Positions 12,040 to 28,076 of a stretch of DNA of 64,000 nt are shown in pieces (the stretch's first letter is position 1; each line of letters begins with the position of its first letter). Location of the stretch: the NCBI GenBank assembly GCA_036365145.1, contig JAEOAD010000603.1, positions 2,356,001-2,420,000 of the forward strand, given 5' to 3'. The notes under the pieces were generated by a model. The model did no database searches. It was not told the origin of the DNA and saw nothing but the letters and a program-made list of their open reading frames with translations. This DNA comes from Orientallactaga sibirica. Lineage: Eukaryota > Chordata > Mammalia > Rodentia > Dipodidae. The translations under genes were made by a program, and so were the position numbers.

Positions 12040-12150
12040 GACACCAGGAATGGTGGCTCACACTTGTAATCCCCACACTCATGAGACTGAGGTAGGAGGA
12101 TTACAGTGAGTTTGAGGCCTGTCCTATAGTATGAGATCATCATTCTCAAA
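12040..12150 (+). mobile_element. B1 SINE, shortened
   Basis: This second sense B1 follows directly: 'caccaggaatggtggctcac', 'tgaggtaggaggattacag'. It lacks a clear A tail. Confidence 0.78.
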
Positions 12151-12269
12151 TGAGAGAAGAGCAGGAAAAGAATTTCCAACCATTGGGTAAAGATAAGGAA
12201 TCATTTACAGTTTGTACATATTATAACCACTAATACATACACAGAAATTATTTTTTAAAAATAGAATAG

Positions 12270-12744
12270 TGTTGCAGTAGGTTCACATTGCTGGCAGAAA
12301 ACACACAACCAAGAGCAGCTTATGGGAGGAAAGGGTTTATTTTGCCTTACACACATTAGGGGAAGCTCCTTGATGGCAAGGGAAAATGATGGCAGCATGA
12401 GCAGAGGGTGGACATCATCTCTTGGTCAACATCAGGTGGACAACAGCAACAGTAAAGTGTGCCAAACAACTAGAAAGAGGAAACTGGCTATAACACCCAT
12501 AAGCCTATTCTGAACAATACATTGCCACCATCTGGGAACCTGAATTTAAATATATAAATTTATGAGGAACACCTGAATCAAACCACCACCTTCTGCCCCT
12601 GACCCCCATAAACTGATAACCATATGTGATGTAAAATGCAATGCATTCAGTCCAACTTTAAAAGTACCCATAGTTTTTATCAGTCCCAATGATATTCAAA
12701 CATCCTATGGTCCAAGGTCTTTTAACTGAGCCGTAATACAAAAA

Positions 12745-12781
<37 letters not shown>

Positions 12782-14136
12782 GCACAGAATAAATATTCAC
12801 ACAATATTGATGCAAAAGATGGCATTGGGCATAGCAAAGAAATATTCAACCAGTACAAGATTTAAACAGTGCAAACATCAGATGCTGTAGCTCCAAGTCC
12901 AACAACTCTAGTCAGTGACAAGTGTCCAAGTCCAATAATTCTAACCAGTAACAATTCTTTGGAGTTCCAATTCTGCCCCTCCAGCTAGGCTACTCAGAGT
13001 CCCAGAAAACTTCATCCAGTTCTGCCAACTCTTTATGGCAGCCATCCCATAGTCCTAGTATCTCCATTGGTTCTCTACCATAACCCACAGTTCATCCTAA
13101 TGTCTCCATTGGGTTTCTCAAAGGTAACTCAACTCAACAAACCTGCTTCACACTGCCCGTGGCCATTTCCAAAATACAAAACCATGTTGCAAATTCAATG
13201 ACCCCTTCTTTCTGCATTTTGTATACTTCATAATACCAGGTGGGCTACCAACTTGTCTGTCCAGGGGGGTAAAGCAGACTTTAAAGAACAGGACACTCTT
13301 TCTGCATTCAGGCCCTTCAAAAGAGTGCATTTTTCATGTTATCCCAGTGCAGGTCATATGGCCCACTCTCAAAGGTTTTAATGTCTCATACAATTGCAGC
13401 TGAACAGGTGAAGTTTTGGGCCAAAGATTTCATTTCTGTTGCATATCCTTTTGCTCACACCAGTCCATTTCAACACAATACATACCTGCACAAGTTCCCA
13501 AGGTACAGACAAGCAGAACACAGCAAGCCTCTCACACAAACTGCTTCTTGCCCAGTCCAGGCAAAAGTCTTTATCACCCTCACAAGCCAAAACTCACAGT
13601 CCATAGTTCTTACTACATTCAGGTCACTCAACTCTGACAGAAAAGTACATCAAGCTATACTTACAGCACTGCAAAGTATCTCTTAGGCCAAGGTTTCAAA
13701 TCCTTCCACATTTCTCCTGCAAATCAGTTCCAAAATACCAAAAGCTATGCAGTCAAGTTTCTAGCAGCAATAACACTATTTCTTGATACCAGCTTTTATT
13801 GTTGCAGTCAGGTTCACATTGCTGGCAGAAAACACCCGACCAAGAGCAGCTTCTGGGAGGAAAGGGTTAATTTTGGCTTACAGACTCTAGGAAAAGCACC
13901 ATGATGGCAGGGAAAAATGATGGCATGAGCAGAGGGTGGACATCACCTCCTGGCCAATGTCAGATGGACAACAGCAACAGGAGAGTGTTCTAAACACTGG
14001 CAACAGGAAGCTGGCTATAACATGTATTATCTTGCCCCCAACAATGCACTGCCTCCAGGAGGATTCAATTTCCAAATTGCCACCTACCATTCAAAACACA
14101 TAAGTTTGTGGGGGACACCTGAATCAATCCACCACA
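12270..14136 (-). mobile_element. MaLR-like LTR retrotransposon, LTR-internal-LTR
   Basis: Two similar LTRs lie in antisense orientation, 12270-12588 and 13800-14136, both opening 'tgttgcagt' and containing 'ggcagaaaacac' and 'accaagagcagctt'. The internal part is about 1.2 kb. Next to the left LTR is a purine-rich tract on the minus strand ('gggggtcaggggcagaa'); next to the right one a primer site reading TGGTATCAAG. Length, LTR shape and lack of gag or pol fit the non-autonomous ERVL-MaLR group. Flanking 5-mers (aatag, aagat) do not match, so the target duplication is lost or unclear. Many stops are present and no coding capacity is evident. A (TAA)n run sits at 12746-12780. Confidence 0.8.
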
Positions 14137-14194
14137 AAGATGGACTAACTGGAAAAAAGGAACTCAGTAGACAGGGCATATGAGAAAAGGAAAA

Positions 14195-14370
14195 TGGAGG
14201 CTTAATGACTAGAGTTCAATTCCCCAGTACACACATAAAGCCACATGTACAAGGTGGTACAAGTATCTAGAGTCCATTTGTAGTGGCTGTAGTCCCTGGT
14301 GTGCGCATTCACTGTCGTCTCCCTACTGTTTCCCTGTGCTTGCAAATAAATAAATAAATAAAATTTTAAA
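14195..14370 (+). mobile_element. B2-like SINE, 5'-truncated and diverged
   Basis: 'ttcaattccccagtacaca', 'aagccacatgtacaaggtgg' and the tail 'aaataaataaataaataaaa' identify it. It ends about 150 bases before the 14522 exon. Confidence 0.75.
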
Positions 14371-14521
14371 GTCACATTTCCTACATTTCTTTTACCTTTT
14401 TAAAAGCTAGTGCTTAAACTTCTCTCTTAATTTTCCTTATTTTTGATGATTTATCTACTCTCAAAACAGAGTATAAGTCTTTTACACTCTGTGCTAATGC
14501 TTTGAATTTGATGTCCAATAG

Positions 14522-14650
<129 letters not shown>

Positions 14651-17600
14651 TAGTATGAAAGCATCATGTATTATAATTCTTTATTATAGAATGCCTATAA
14701 CACAAAAGAGCATATTTGAATATAAATATACAAGCAGTTAAGGACTCAACTTCCTAAATAGGTTATGGGTTACCAGTTTCATGATACAGGTTATCTACCT
14801 AGTAAGCCTTTCTACTACACATTATTTTAAAAAGACTAACAAATTAACAGTGTGAAAAGTTAAAAGCCATTTGTTTTCTATGAGTGCCACATATATTTTT
14901 ACTTTCCCATACACATACACATAGATATAACAATGATGTTATTAATAAAAAACTATTTTCAATAATATTTTGAATGCTGATAATGGAATTATTTTCTAAA
15001 CATAATTTCATTTTTTCCAATACAGTTGACTTGTTGGTATGTTTAGAATAATGAATACTAAGGGAATTTTTATTCTTGTTCATTTATATTGATATTTAAA
15101 TGTCACACTGCATTCATTGTTTCTGTTGAACCAAATTAATATTTTGGAAATAAAGGATTATTGGTTAAGATTAATTTATTGAATATATTAATGAAGATTT
15201 CAACAAATGGGAAACTGGAGGTTTCACTATTTTAACCTAAATGAAACCTTGAATGTTCTCTTTGCATCATAGATTGTCATGTATACTACAGGAATATGTT
15301 ATCTCTCTGCAATTTCATTTACTAACATTGATACTATTATAATTCATAATATAAAAGTTTGCAAAAAATGACTCAGTGGGGAAAATTACATCTTTATGGT
15401 CACCAGACTAATAAATGGCATGGCAATGCATTTAACCAGGCTGCACCAGATCTAGCTGAGTTTGAGAAATATTTGCCCCATATTGGTTCTTTGCAGGCAT
15501 AGCTATCCTCGTGTTTGTTTATTTTCTTCTCATAATAATCACACGCATCTGCAGAATAATTGGTTGTGTTCTTGGAAGTAAAGGCTGGGTTTATAGAACA
15601 GGTTTCTTTATACTAATTTAATTGATTCATGCAGAGAGCAAACCCATAACTGAAGCCAGATAGATTTTCTTCTCTAACCCTTGCCTAACCAGCCCAGACT
15701 GAAGTATTTGAAAATACAGCAATGAAGATAGTAAATCTCTGAACCACTAGGAGACTTGGCAACTGAATCCATCATTCTTTGTTGCTGTTGTAATGTTCTC
15801 CTGCCTAGCTTTGATGAAGGGTAATATATAACAGTAGCTTATAACACAGGCTGTAATTATATGAGATAGTCTCATAGCTTGGGTTATTTTGAGTCCTGAG
15901 GGGAAAGGCCAAACTCACAACCTGCTCAGGGAAGCAAGTAATGTGCTAACCTCCTTAAAAGTCGTACTTGCTGAAAGGGAATTTAGATGGAGCTAATGAC
16001 TTAACTTGGAAGTTGTCAAGAAGTTACAGGGCACTCAAACTTACAAGTTCTGTTAATAAGAGTATTAGGAGTGGACAAAGCACTTTCACATTCTCAGCTG
16101 GCCATGAGTACAGGGAATTGTATGAAAACTCTAATTTAAAATGGTCTACTCTTTCTATAACTCATTAATTTCAAGAACCCTTGTATGTCTACAAGAAGTG
16201 TAGAAGTTCTTTCCATTTCAAATAGATAAGCTTTCTCCTAAGGTAGCTGGGAAGGCAAAGGTGATATGCAGAAAAAACTGTGGGAGGTTGTTCTCTGAGA
16301 ATGGCTAGTTACTGAGGTTGGGGCAATGAGAAAAAAAAATGCTAAGATGAACCCAACTTCTGTGCTTCCTTTCAGAATTTAACCCAATGTAAAATTTAAA
16401 AACAAAAGTCTATGAAATTATAAGTTTACTTATTACTATGACATTCTCTCATATATTTAGTAGCTTTTTATTATATTCTTCTGGAGCACAGGAATTCAGT
16501 TTCATTTTCCCTCTATAATATCTCATTATTAAAGTCAACAAGTGTGTTTAATCTGTAGGAAGTAATGGACATTCAATGACTTGTAAATATACTTATCAGA
16601 AACCACTTAAGCCTCCCAGTCCCATACCTGGGCTCTCTTTCTCTTCCATCTGCATTTGGGAAGTATGCCTTTAGTGTTTTCTAAATAGATTTTTTTCCAT
16701 ACCTAGGATCCACTATAATTTTCCCTTAAGTAACCTGTGAAAACCAAAGACAGTTGGATATGATCAGGTTATGTGGTCACATTGAGTTTATTAATTGAGT
16801 ACAGTTTAAACCCATGAGATTGAAATTCTGAGACAAAATTAGTAAAGGACATTAAGTTTGGAGATAATGGATATTCAATACTATGTTATACTATACTGAA
16901 TAGGGTACACAATGATGTCTATCTTCAATATGATCCATGTGAAGTGTCTGCATGGGTAGGTGTACAATAGTGAGTACTCATTGAAACAATGTTATGATAG
17001 TTCCTTGGGTCTTGGGTATTACCTTTAACTCTTAGGTGTTGTCATTACCAGTATTAGTGGTATTAATTTAAAATTACTGAATGTCAGTTACTAATTGTGA
17101 TATTTATATTGCTGCTGGTATTTTTAAGGGAGACATTATTTACTAATAGTCTTGTTTAAAAGAACAGAAAAATATCTCAAATTGAAAAACTCTGTAACAA
17201 ATGATCTGATGTGTCTGTCCTTGTTTCACTTACTTTCATCATCAGTGGGAATGAATTGTTCTTTCTTGCTGCATGTCTGCTCTCATATAGCTGTGGATAT
17301 TCTGTTGAGCATGTCTGAAATGTTGGGTTTCTCTTGTGAATGCATGGGCTGAGTTACTACCTTTCTTCCAGATAGTATGTTGTCATTGTTGTAAAGCATT
17401 TAGGCTCATGGGACAGTATTCATTATACATGCATATTTTTCTTGGAAAGTTTAATTTACAATGTAGTTTTTATTTCTGAATATTTAAGTCTGCCAGTATC
17501 ATTCTGTCTGTGGACACTATTATAAAAATAGATATTTCAGCCAAAATAACTGTGTGGCTTTAATGTATACAGTGTTTTCATAATAGTGAAAATACTACAA

Positions 17601-17761
17601 CAGAATTTTTTGCCCACATATATAAACATCTCTAAAATTAAGCTGCATATCCTAAGATACTTTTATGTCATTATTTTTTAAGTTACAAGTCTTGATATAG
17701 TTTCAAATGCTTATTATATGAATCCCAATTATTAGTAAAATTACAAATGTGTTATGGCAAC

Positions 17762-17905
17762 TTTTGTTGCTTGTTTGTTTTCAGATAGGATTTCACATAG
17801 ACCAGGCTGGCTATGTAGTCTAGGCTAGTGTTGAACATGTGATCTGCTTGCTTCTACCTTCCAAATGTTAGCATTAGAGGTTATGTCACCACATCTGATT
17901 GCACA
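17762..17905 (-). mobile_element. Diverged B1 SINE
   Basis: Antisense remnants: 'tttgttttcagataggattt', 'accaggctggctatgtagtc', 'ttatgtcaccacatctg'. Confidence 0.65.
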
Positions 17906-17930
17906 TTTATTTCTTAAAAGAAGAATTTTG

Positions 17931-18141
17931 GGGCTAGAGAGATAGCTTAGGGGTTAAGGCGCCTGCCTCCTAAGCCGGAGAACACTGGTTCCAATCTCCA
18001 GCGGTTCCAATCTCCAGGTCCCAAGTTTAGCCAGATGCAAAGTGACACAAGGGCGCAATGCTGCACTTGACCACAAGGGGGCGCACACATCTGGATTTCG
18101 TTCGCAGCAGCTGAGACACTTCTGGTGCGCCCATCTCTGTC

Positions 18142-18176
<35 letters not shown>

Positions 18177-18212
18177 GTCTCTCTCCAAAAAAAATAATAA
18201 AAAATTTAAAAA
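17931..18212 (+). mobile_element. B2-like SINE, long subtype, with CTCF-like box
   Basis: The full-length sense copy contains 'gggcgcaatgctgcacttg' and 'ccacaagggggcgc' at 18071-18084. A 12-nt phrase ('ggttccaatctc') is repeated inside it near 17988 and 18004; the copy at 58139 has a similar doubling, which suggests a subfamily feature. Confidence 0.92.
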
Positions 18213-18225
18213 AAGAAGAATTTTG

Positions 18226-18406
18226 GGCTGGAGAGATGGCTTAGTAGTTAAGGTGCTTTCCTGTGAAGCCTAAGGACTCATGTTCTAACATTCAGATCCA
18301 ACATAAACCAGACACACAAAGGTGAGGCAAGTGCAAGGTCGCTCATGCCCACTAGGTGGCACGAGCATCTGGAGTTCGATTTCAGTGGCTGAGGTACTGG
18401 TGCACC

Positions 18407-18441
<35 letters not shown>

Positions 18442-18460
18442 AAAAAAAAAAGAAGAAGAA
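18226..18460 (+). mobile_element. B2-like SINE, middle subtype, with CTCF-like box
   Basis: Sense copy with 'aaaggtgaggcaagtgcaag' and 'ccactaggtggcac' at 18349-18362, then CT and A tails. It ends about 330 bases before the 18787 exon. Confidence 0.92.
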
Positions 18461-18786
18461 AGAAAAAAGGAGGAGTGTGTTTGCATCATGCTTAATCAAT
18501 TATTAAATGTGATTTGATACTATAGTCGTCCAGAGTAAATACATTTATGAATAGATCATTACTTCATTATGATCCCTTCTACCAATACTATCTTCACAAC
18601 TTTGAGGAAAAACAGACCTAACACAGAGAGTCACACCAGATGTAATATCACCTATAGCATTAAGTTACTGAAGGATTCATTATACATGCTCAATTCAATT
18701 TTGTTGAATTCATGAGTTGGAACTTATCTACTGAGTTCTTGTTGATGGTGATATATATAAAAGTACCATTGTATCTCTTACCACAG

Positions 18787-18880
18787 GACCTCATGTTTAA
18801 ATTAGACATGCATAGTTTGGAATCTGGCAGACTGAAATGTCCTTTTGATCCTCAACAGCCTTTTGCTTCAGTCATGACAG
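18787..18880 (+). CDS. Sema3d: Sema3d coding exon, [14 protein letters not shown] segment
   Basis: The exon is 94 nt: 31 codons plus the first base of a split Asp codon (phase 1 end). The acceptor is 'cttaccacag' and the donor 'gtaagatcag'. It encodes [16 protein letters not shown] followed by [15 protein letters not shown]. The motif GRLKCPFDP is characteristic of class-3 semaphorins, and its cysteine belongs to the conserved set of the sema domain. The split codon is completed by 'at' of the next exon to give D of DEYLYSG. It sits 2.4 kb from the next exon, one of the shorter introns in the window. The frame is intact. Confidence 0.95.
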
Positions 18881-21410
<2,530 letters not shown>

Positions 21411-21591
21411 TAGTGATGTTTCACTCTTGATTGTTTTAACTTTGCTGTGGAAGAGATAAGAAGCTCATTATTATTCATTCAAATGTGTTTGGGAATAGAT
21501 GATTTAGTGGAACATTATAAGTCTATTTGAAATTATTTCACTTCAAATTAAACAAATCTTCAGCAAGTTGTATGTGTGGTAATAGCTGACA

Positions 21592-21596
<5 letters not shown>

Positions 21597-21633
<37 letters not shown>
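21597..21633. repeat. (TG)n microsatellite
   Basis: This is about 18 TG units without interruption, 190 bases after a Sema3d donor. Confidence 0.97.
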
Positions 21634-21636
<3 letters not shown>

Positions 21637-21931
21637 GCATCCTCCTATACTCTAATAGATACTTTTAAGTTTCACAGTGACAGATGAGATGTTATCTTTT
21701 TAGGCTTAAATATGAACAGCCTTCAGGTGTGAAAAGATAAATAACTTGGTCCAAGTCTAACAGTGTGTCAGCTGCAAACCTGGGAATCAAGCTAGAAGCC
21801 TCACTCCTAGAATCAGAGTTTCTATTATGATTCCATATGCTTATTATCAGTTTAATAGAAAGATTTAGAGCACAAGACTGATTTTTTGTTAAAATACATA
21901 TTTTTCAACTGATATATAAAGATTGACTACT

Positions 21932-22065
21932 TTGCTGGGCATGGTGACTCACACCTCTGTTCTTAGCCTTTGGGAGGCTGAGGTGGACGATAGCCATGAG
22001 TTTGAGGCCAGCCTGGGACAGAGACTGAGAGACAGATCAAGTATGCTTCTTTCTCTTTGAAATTG
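21932..22065 (+). mobile_element. B1 SINE
   Basis: Sense B1: 'gctgggcatggtgactcac', 'ctttgggaggctgaggtgg', 'gtttgaggccagcctggga'. Confidence 0.82.
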
Positions 22066-22127
22066 TAATAAATATATATGATGTGTATAGATCAGAATGT
22101 GATACTAGCATTTCCCATTTCTTATCA

Positions 22128-22338
22128 TTTTATATTATTTATTTATATATTTATTTATTAAAGAGATAGAGAGGTAGATAGAGAGAGAGAAAGAATGGGT
22201 GCATTAAGGCCTCTAGCCACTGCAAACAAACTCCAGACACATGAGTCACATTATGAATCTGGTTTATGTGGGTACTGGGAAATCAAACCTGGGTCTTTAG
22301 ACTTTGTAGGCAAATACCTTAACCACTAAGCCTGACCC
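22128..22338 (-). mobile_element. B2-like SINE, short subtype
   Basis: Antisense copy: TTTA tail, GA block, 'agccactgcaaacaaactcc' and 'ccttaaccactaagcctgac'. Confidence 0.82.
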
Positions 22339-24956
22339 TCTCATCATTTCTTAATGTAGTTAAGTGTAATGCTAACTTCTAGTGCTAATATTTGTGTAAA
22401 ATAGATCGTTCCAAAACCTTAAACATGGTGATATCAACATGGATTTGTCTGGTTACTATTTCATTAAGACTTTACATGATATTTGGGATTTAAACAAATA
22501 ACCAAATAAAACTGGAAATTAATGAAATTCATAAAGAATTTTTGGAATAAACTCAAGAACTAATCAAGACTTTTTCACCTATTTTATAATAGACCAGATT
22601 TTATCATGATTTTCATTCATATGGCTTTATTACACTTGTGAGGCAGAATAGGAAAATAAAAACAAACAAACAAAAAGCCTCCTTTTAGCAGAGAGATCAC
22701 ATTCATCTTTCCCACCATAAATAGTGTGCTTCAGCCCTGGAGGACAAAGTAGACATTTCCTAGAGGCTATCTCTCTATCTATCAGTGTCTTTTGAATAGT
22801 GACAATATAAACAGCAGGGAAGAGCCTTTTAAAATATTTCTTTAGTCAAAACTTCCAAATTTATTTGTTGACACAGTAACATGACCTCCAAATTGCCCCC
22901 AAAATTTAAATTGTGAAATTATTTAGCTTGAAAGTAACCCTATAGGCTTCCTCTCTACAAGGGCTCAAATACTTGTTTAGACAAGATATACTTATTGTTT
23001 GAAAATGAAACTTAAAGTTGTACCTATCTGTTTAAAAATGAAAATATCATAGAGCTTGTTGATTAAGAGGTGATTTAATCTTTCTTTACTATAATATTAT
23101 CCATACACAGTTTATAACATTGTTAAAACTATAAATGTAGAAAATATCTATGCAATTATTCTCTTTCTCTGATACAATTATTTTTATTGTTTTGTGACTA
23201 GAATTACAAAGAAAGTAGGAAGTGTATAAATTGGTATAGTGCTCCCTTCATAAACATCTTTCAAGCCCTTATGCATAGTGAGTGCTATGGATCTGTCCAC
23301 ACATAGGCACCAAGGAGCTGACCTTAGAGTTGATGAGTATTGCTTCAGCCATAAGCAGAGAGTGAAGAGAGGGTAAAGTGATGTCAATGTTGTCAGGAAA
23401 CCAAGGCAAGCCATTGATGTTTTAACATGTTAATCAAGAAACCAGACCTGTTTGTTTTCGTTGCTTGTTCAATAGTTTGCCTGTTTGAGCAACTGACAAT
23501 AGCATGAAGTGAAGAATTAAAAAAAAGTGAAGACAGAGGAATCTTTTGAGGAAGAATGACATTAAAAGAAGGACTGAAACAAAGATAATGGCACTTGGAA
23601 GGACTTGAGAATATTTAAGAAAGAATATGTGAGAGGGGCAGTTCTTACATGTGAATGAAAAGTCTAATGGCATGACTCAAAGTTAAAAACAAGAGCCAAT
23701 AGAGAGAAAAGTAAGGAGAAATAACATGTGATAGAAAAGGTGTCAACAGAAGTGAATGTAAGCAAAGAGTTCAGAACTAAAAGAGGTAACATTCATAGTT
23801 CTGGGTCATTCAAGGAAATATGCTTAGTGATTAATAGCCAAGGTTTGCCAGGACATTTCCAGTTTACTACAGTCATCCTTTTATTCTTGTAATGTCCCAG
23901 CTTAGATGAAAATTATACTTGCTTTATTGAAGTTTAAGAACCTGTCCTTAAATCCTGACTATACATGTGTGAACTTAATCATAACTGAGTATTTAATCTA
24001 TAAATGTGGCATCTGTTAATCTATTCGTGAATCACATGTATAGATCACACAGGGAAGTGTTTTAGAAGACAACTTTAAGAGATGAATCTGTGTCAGTATA
24101 ACACTACTATTATCATTACTCCTGAAGGTGGGTGAGGCAGATGGTGGGATTAAAAGCCTGAGTGTTCGGTGAGTTTTCTGGCATCTCTTTAGCATTTTAA
24201 ACCAAGGACCACTTTTTCTTTTCCTTCTCTGTTTTATAATTCACTGAGCTATAACCTGTTTTCCATAGTTTTCTAAAGTTTAGCTCCAATGGTACTTGTT
24301 TTATATTGGAAATGAAGATGTCAAACCTGACATTATACAACTAACTTGGTTTGGTTCTTGATTTTTTTAAAAAGTTCTTTGATGACCCTTTGTTGTAATT
24401 TAATCTAAAATCTGTTATTTTAAAATATCTGTTTTGTTTTCTTTCTAACCTGCACTTCAGCGCAAATTTCTTGATGCTTATCTTTCTTAAATTCACCCAT
24501 CCATTTATCTTTTACTTATCTTTCTTCCTTCCTCTTCCTTGTCTCTTTTGTTTATCAGTAAGCACCTCTGCTCACTTCAAAATTTCTGCTGACCTTGTTC
24601 TTTCCAGAGCCACCCTCTTTCCGTAGGCCATCCCATTATCTTATTGAGAATTTGTTGCCCCAGTTTTAGTGTTTACTAACTGGCCTTCTTATCTTTCATC
24701 TCTTCTTTTTTGAATTCTTTCCATATAACATCCATGTTAGACACTGTGTTAGCCTCTTTTACTGTACAGTTTTAATTCCAGTTTGTGGGCTGCATTCCAG
24801 GTCATGTTAAATAATAGTTCATATTTATGCAGTGGATACAAGTGAGATTGAAACTGAGAAATATTTGTCAAGCTCTGGACACTGCATTCTTCCCTGTATA
24901 TATGGTATTGTCTAGCAACTCATAGTTGTCTCTTGTGACTGTATACTCTCTGCCAA

Positions 24957-25005
24957 TATAATAATAATAATAATAAATAATAATAATAATAAAATAATAA
25001 TAATC
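24957..25005. repeat. (TAA)n microsatellite
   Basis: Imperfect AATAAT repeats, about 48 nt, with no attached SINE body. Confidence 0.92.
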
Positions 25006-25765
25006 TTTATGTCTTAATGGAGGCCCCTGGAAAATCATATAGAGAAAATAAGTTTAGGCCACAGATGGGAAAGCCCTAGGCAGTCTGGCCAGGGTCAGGT
25101 TAGAGTGAGAAGCAGGTCAATATTTGCTGAAGGAAGCCAAAGTAAGAGGAGCCCAGGACTCCCAGAGATGTGGTCAGTGAGAATTTCCTTGGGTCTATAA
25201 AAGTCAGGGCAGAGCCAAGAGAAAAAAAAAAAAATGTAGAAACTGCATAAGATTCTTATAATGAGGAGAGAACTGATGGGTTAAGGCAAAATATTGGCTT
25301 TGCCCAGTATCATTACTGTCCTCCATCATGAGAAATGTCCAATTTGTACATGTTTTTAGCATGCAGTCCAATACAGAAATCAGTGAGGTCATCTGGCTGG
25401 AGTTAGAAGTGAGAAGAGAGAGAACACAGATGAACTCTCCTGATTGCTGGGAATGCATGTTATCTTACTAATTATTTGTTTACCCTCATATTTTACAAAT
25501 GAAGATGAAGAATAAAGAGAAACCATGCCCAGGGCTCTTAGCTACCAAGGCCAGCCTTCCATTGTTGTACTAAGGCCAATCTCCATAGTCTAGAAGGTTA
25601 AATGTCAGGTTGTAGTACTTACGGGATTGAAAATTATGACTTAACTTTAGACCTGCCCTAGTATGGCTATGAGCACAGGCTGCTTTGTCTAAAGATACAC
25701 TATCAATTTTGGTAAACTCTAGCCACCTATGGCTATTTAAATTTACAATGCATTTAAAACTAAAC

Positions 25766-25850
25766 AGGGCTGCAGATGTAGCTCAGTGGCAGAGTGCTCT
25801 CATCCTGCATGAGGGCCTGAGTTCACTCTCCAAACTTTAAAAATCAAACA
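25766..25850 (+). mobile_element. ID SINE
   Basis: 'gggctgcagatgtagctcag' and 'agggcctgagttcactctcc' are diverged ID box A and box B regions, followed by an A-rich end. Confidence 0.72.
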
Positions 25851-26426
25851 TTAAATACAATTAAAATTTGTTTCCTTATTTTTACCAGCCATATTTCAAC
25901 TAAGTGTTGAATAGTCACATGAGCTGGAAGCTGCCATCATTTTGGACAGGATAAATATAAAAATTTTCCATCAGTGCAGAAATTTCATTAGAGCTGGTTG
26001 ATTAATTTTGTACAATAATTCAACTATTTTATGAATTTTATTCACTATGCACATATTGCATATAGTTGTTAAACTTTCCATTGTGGTTCATAAGATGGTT
26101 GTCAGGTTGAAAAATGTGACAATTGACATATCAAGTAGCTCAATGGGAACATCTTTTTTATTTGTTTGACCTATACATGACCATATCTGAGTTTAATTTA
26201 TTGCTTCTTAAATAAGTTCATAATTCTTTTTTCAGTTTTGCTGTCTGTGCCTCCTTCCATCTTAAGTCTGAATTTCTTTGTATGTGTACATAATAAACTA
26301 AATTCTTATAGATGTGATAGTATATATAGATTAAGCAAAATACAAAAATAAAAATTATTTAATCTTGTTTTAAATATTTAAATGTTAAAATATAGATTAT
26401 AAAGTATTATTTTTATATTATACATG

Positions 26427-26622
26427 ATTTTTATTTATTTATTTATTTGCAAGCAGAGAGAGGGAGAATGGGTGTGCCAGGTCCTTTGGGCACTGCAAAC
26501 CAACTCCAGATGCATGAAGCATTTTGTGCATCGGGTTTTATGTGGATAGGTGTTGGGGAATCAAATCCAGGTTGTTATGCTTTGCAGGCAAGAGCCTTAA
26601 CCATTGCAGCAACTTTTCTAGC
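26427..26622 (-). mobile_element. B2-like SINE, short subtype
   Basis: Antisense copy: 'tttatttatttatttgcaag', 'caaaccaactccagatgcat', 'ttgcaggcaagagcctta'. Confidence 0.8.
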
Positions 26623-28076
26623 CTGATAACATGAATTTTTATAAGTGCATTTTTGTCACTGAGCCACTTGAGTTTTAAGCCTTAAATATATAAGTGTGTG
26701 CCATCTTGGGTTCTGTGCTATGCTTTGCACTGCCTGAGTTAAAATAGCTATTTTTTCACCTAACACGGAAAATTCCTGACTAGATGTCCTCTAGGACTTC
26801 CTACTGGAATTTCATGACATGAGAAAAAGAATATTTATTCCTTCCCTGATATTCTAAGCCACCTGTGAAGCATCTTACCAAGAAATTATAAAGATAAAAC
26901 ACTGTGTAGGTAAAAATAAAGATGTTCTCACATGTTAACCCAATCCTCACATATATAAATAAGAAATAAGAATTCAGGCATAAGTCAAGGTGGTTACTCA
27001 CACTCATTTGAGTTTTTGTTTGAATTTTGGGATAAAATAAACAATATCACCACTTGGAAAATGAAGACAAATAATGGAAACTTGGAGGCACGTGGTTTTG
27101 TTCTCTTTCCTGGAGGACATGGGAACTTTTGTTTCAAATTTTCATTATTTAATGCATCAGAGCCAGGTTTATTTTAAAGTTACTGTTGAGGATTTATATT
27201 TTCTATAAATTCTTCCACGTGGAAAGAGAATATGAAAAAATTAGGGGAAAGATGCTATAATAAAAATCAAAGGCAATTAGAAAATTATTATCTGTGTAAT
27301 CCTGGTTCATGGTGAGAAATGGGATGTTGTGTTCTAGCAGTCACGTGGCTTTCCATATCTTTTCATTGAAATGCCTCATGGTGTCATGCTAGAAGTTCAA
27401 CTGTGAAAGCCCACAGTTTCAAACGTCATCCCTATGAAGGCATAGGTTCCAGAAGGGAATTGCTATAATAAAGCCCAGGTGTCTATTGGTATGACTTTAA
27501 ATTGTTGAATTCAGCAACTCTGCACTAATTAATGGGAGCTATTTTTACAAAAATCTGGCAGCAAACCAGGAAAGAGTTCTATCATAAAATACTAGCATTA
27601 GTGTTCTTAGACAGAACCCTAGTGTAATGTGCAAGAAAGAAACTATTCTCAAAACTCTTATTTATTTTTAGCTCATAAGTATGCTTATTATTTAATTCAC
27701 AGAACAAAGTATTCTTTGATACTCTTTCTTTTCATAATCAGATTTATTCATAAACTAAACATTTGGCTTAAGCATCCACACTGTTCCTCTCCAAAGCAAT
27801 TTTCTTGCAAGACTTGTAAAAAAAAAAAAAAAAAAAAAGAAAGAAAACTTTTAGAGGTCAATAAAATCAGTAATGAGTGAATAAACAAAATAATATACTT
27901 TCTATTTCAGTAGTAGGACCTGAAACACTATCTATATTGTTTTTTTCTTTACTGAATTCAAAAGGAAATTCTAGAAATATAAATTGGCTTCATGCTCTGC
28001 AGAGTGACATTTTCATCTTGTGTTTTGTCTTGTACATAGCTGCAGTATTGCTCCAAACTTTCAGATCTTCTACATA

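Larger units (their letters stand above)
4601..14521 (+). other. Sema3d: Sema3d intron, 9.9 kb
   Basis: This is a GT-AG intron, phase 0. Stretches at about 4800-6940, 7260-7860, 8670-9020 and 10640-11320 look like unique AT-rich intron, with no gene and only an A-run at 11088-11105. Repeats in the rest are listed separately. The 9490-10130 part is unassigned and contains a short direct repeat around 'gtgaggtttatttaag' at 9580-9630. Confidence 0.85.

Noticed and set aside
13336..13686. 116-aa open frame on the + strand
   Set aside because: It lies antisense to the internal part of the 12270-14136 MaLR-like element and matches no family I know.
25188..25210. TATA-like 'tctataaaagtcagggcag' as a promoter
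   Set aside because: No downstream exon, CpG-rich context or repeat family supports a promoter; a single motif in AT-rich intron is expected by chance.
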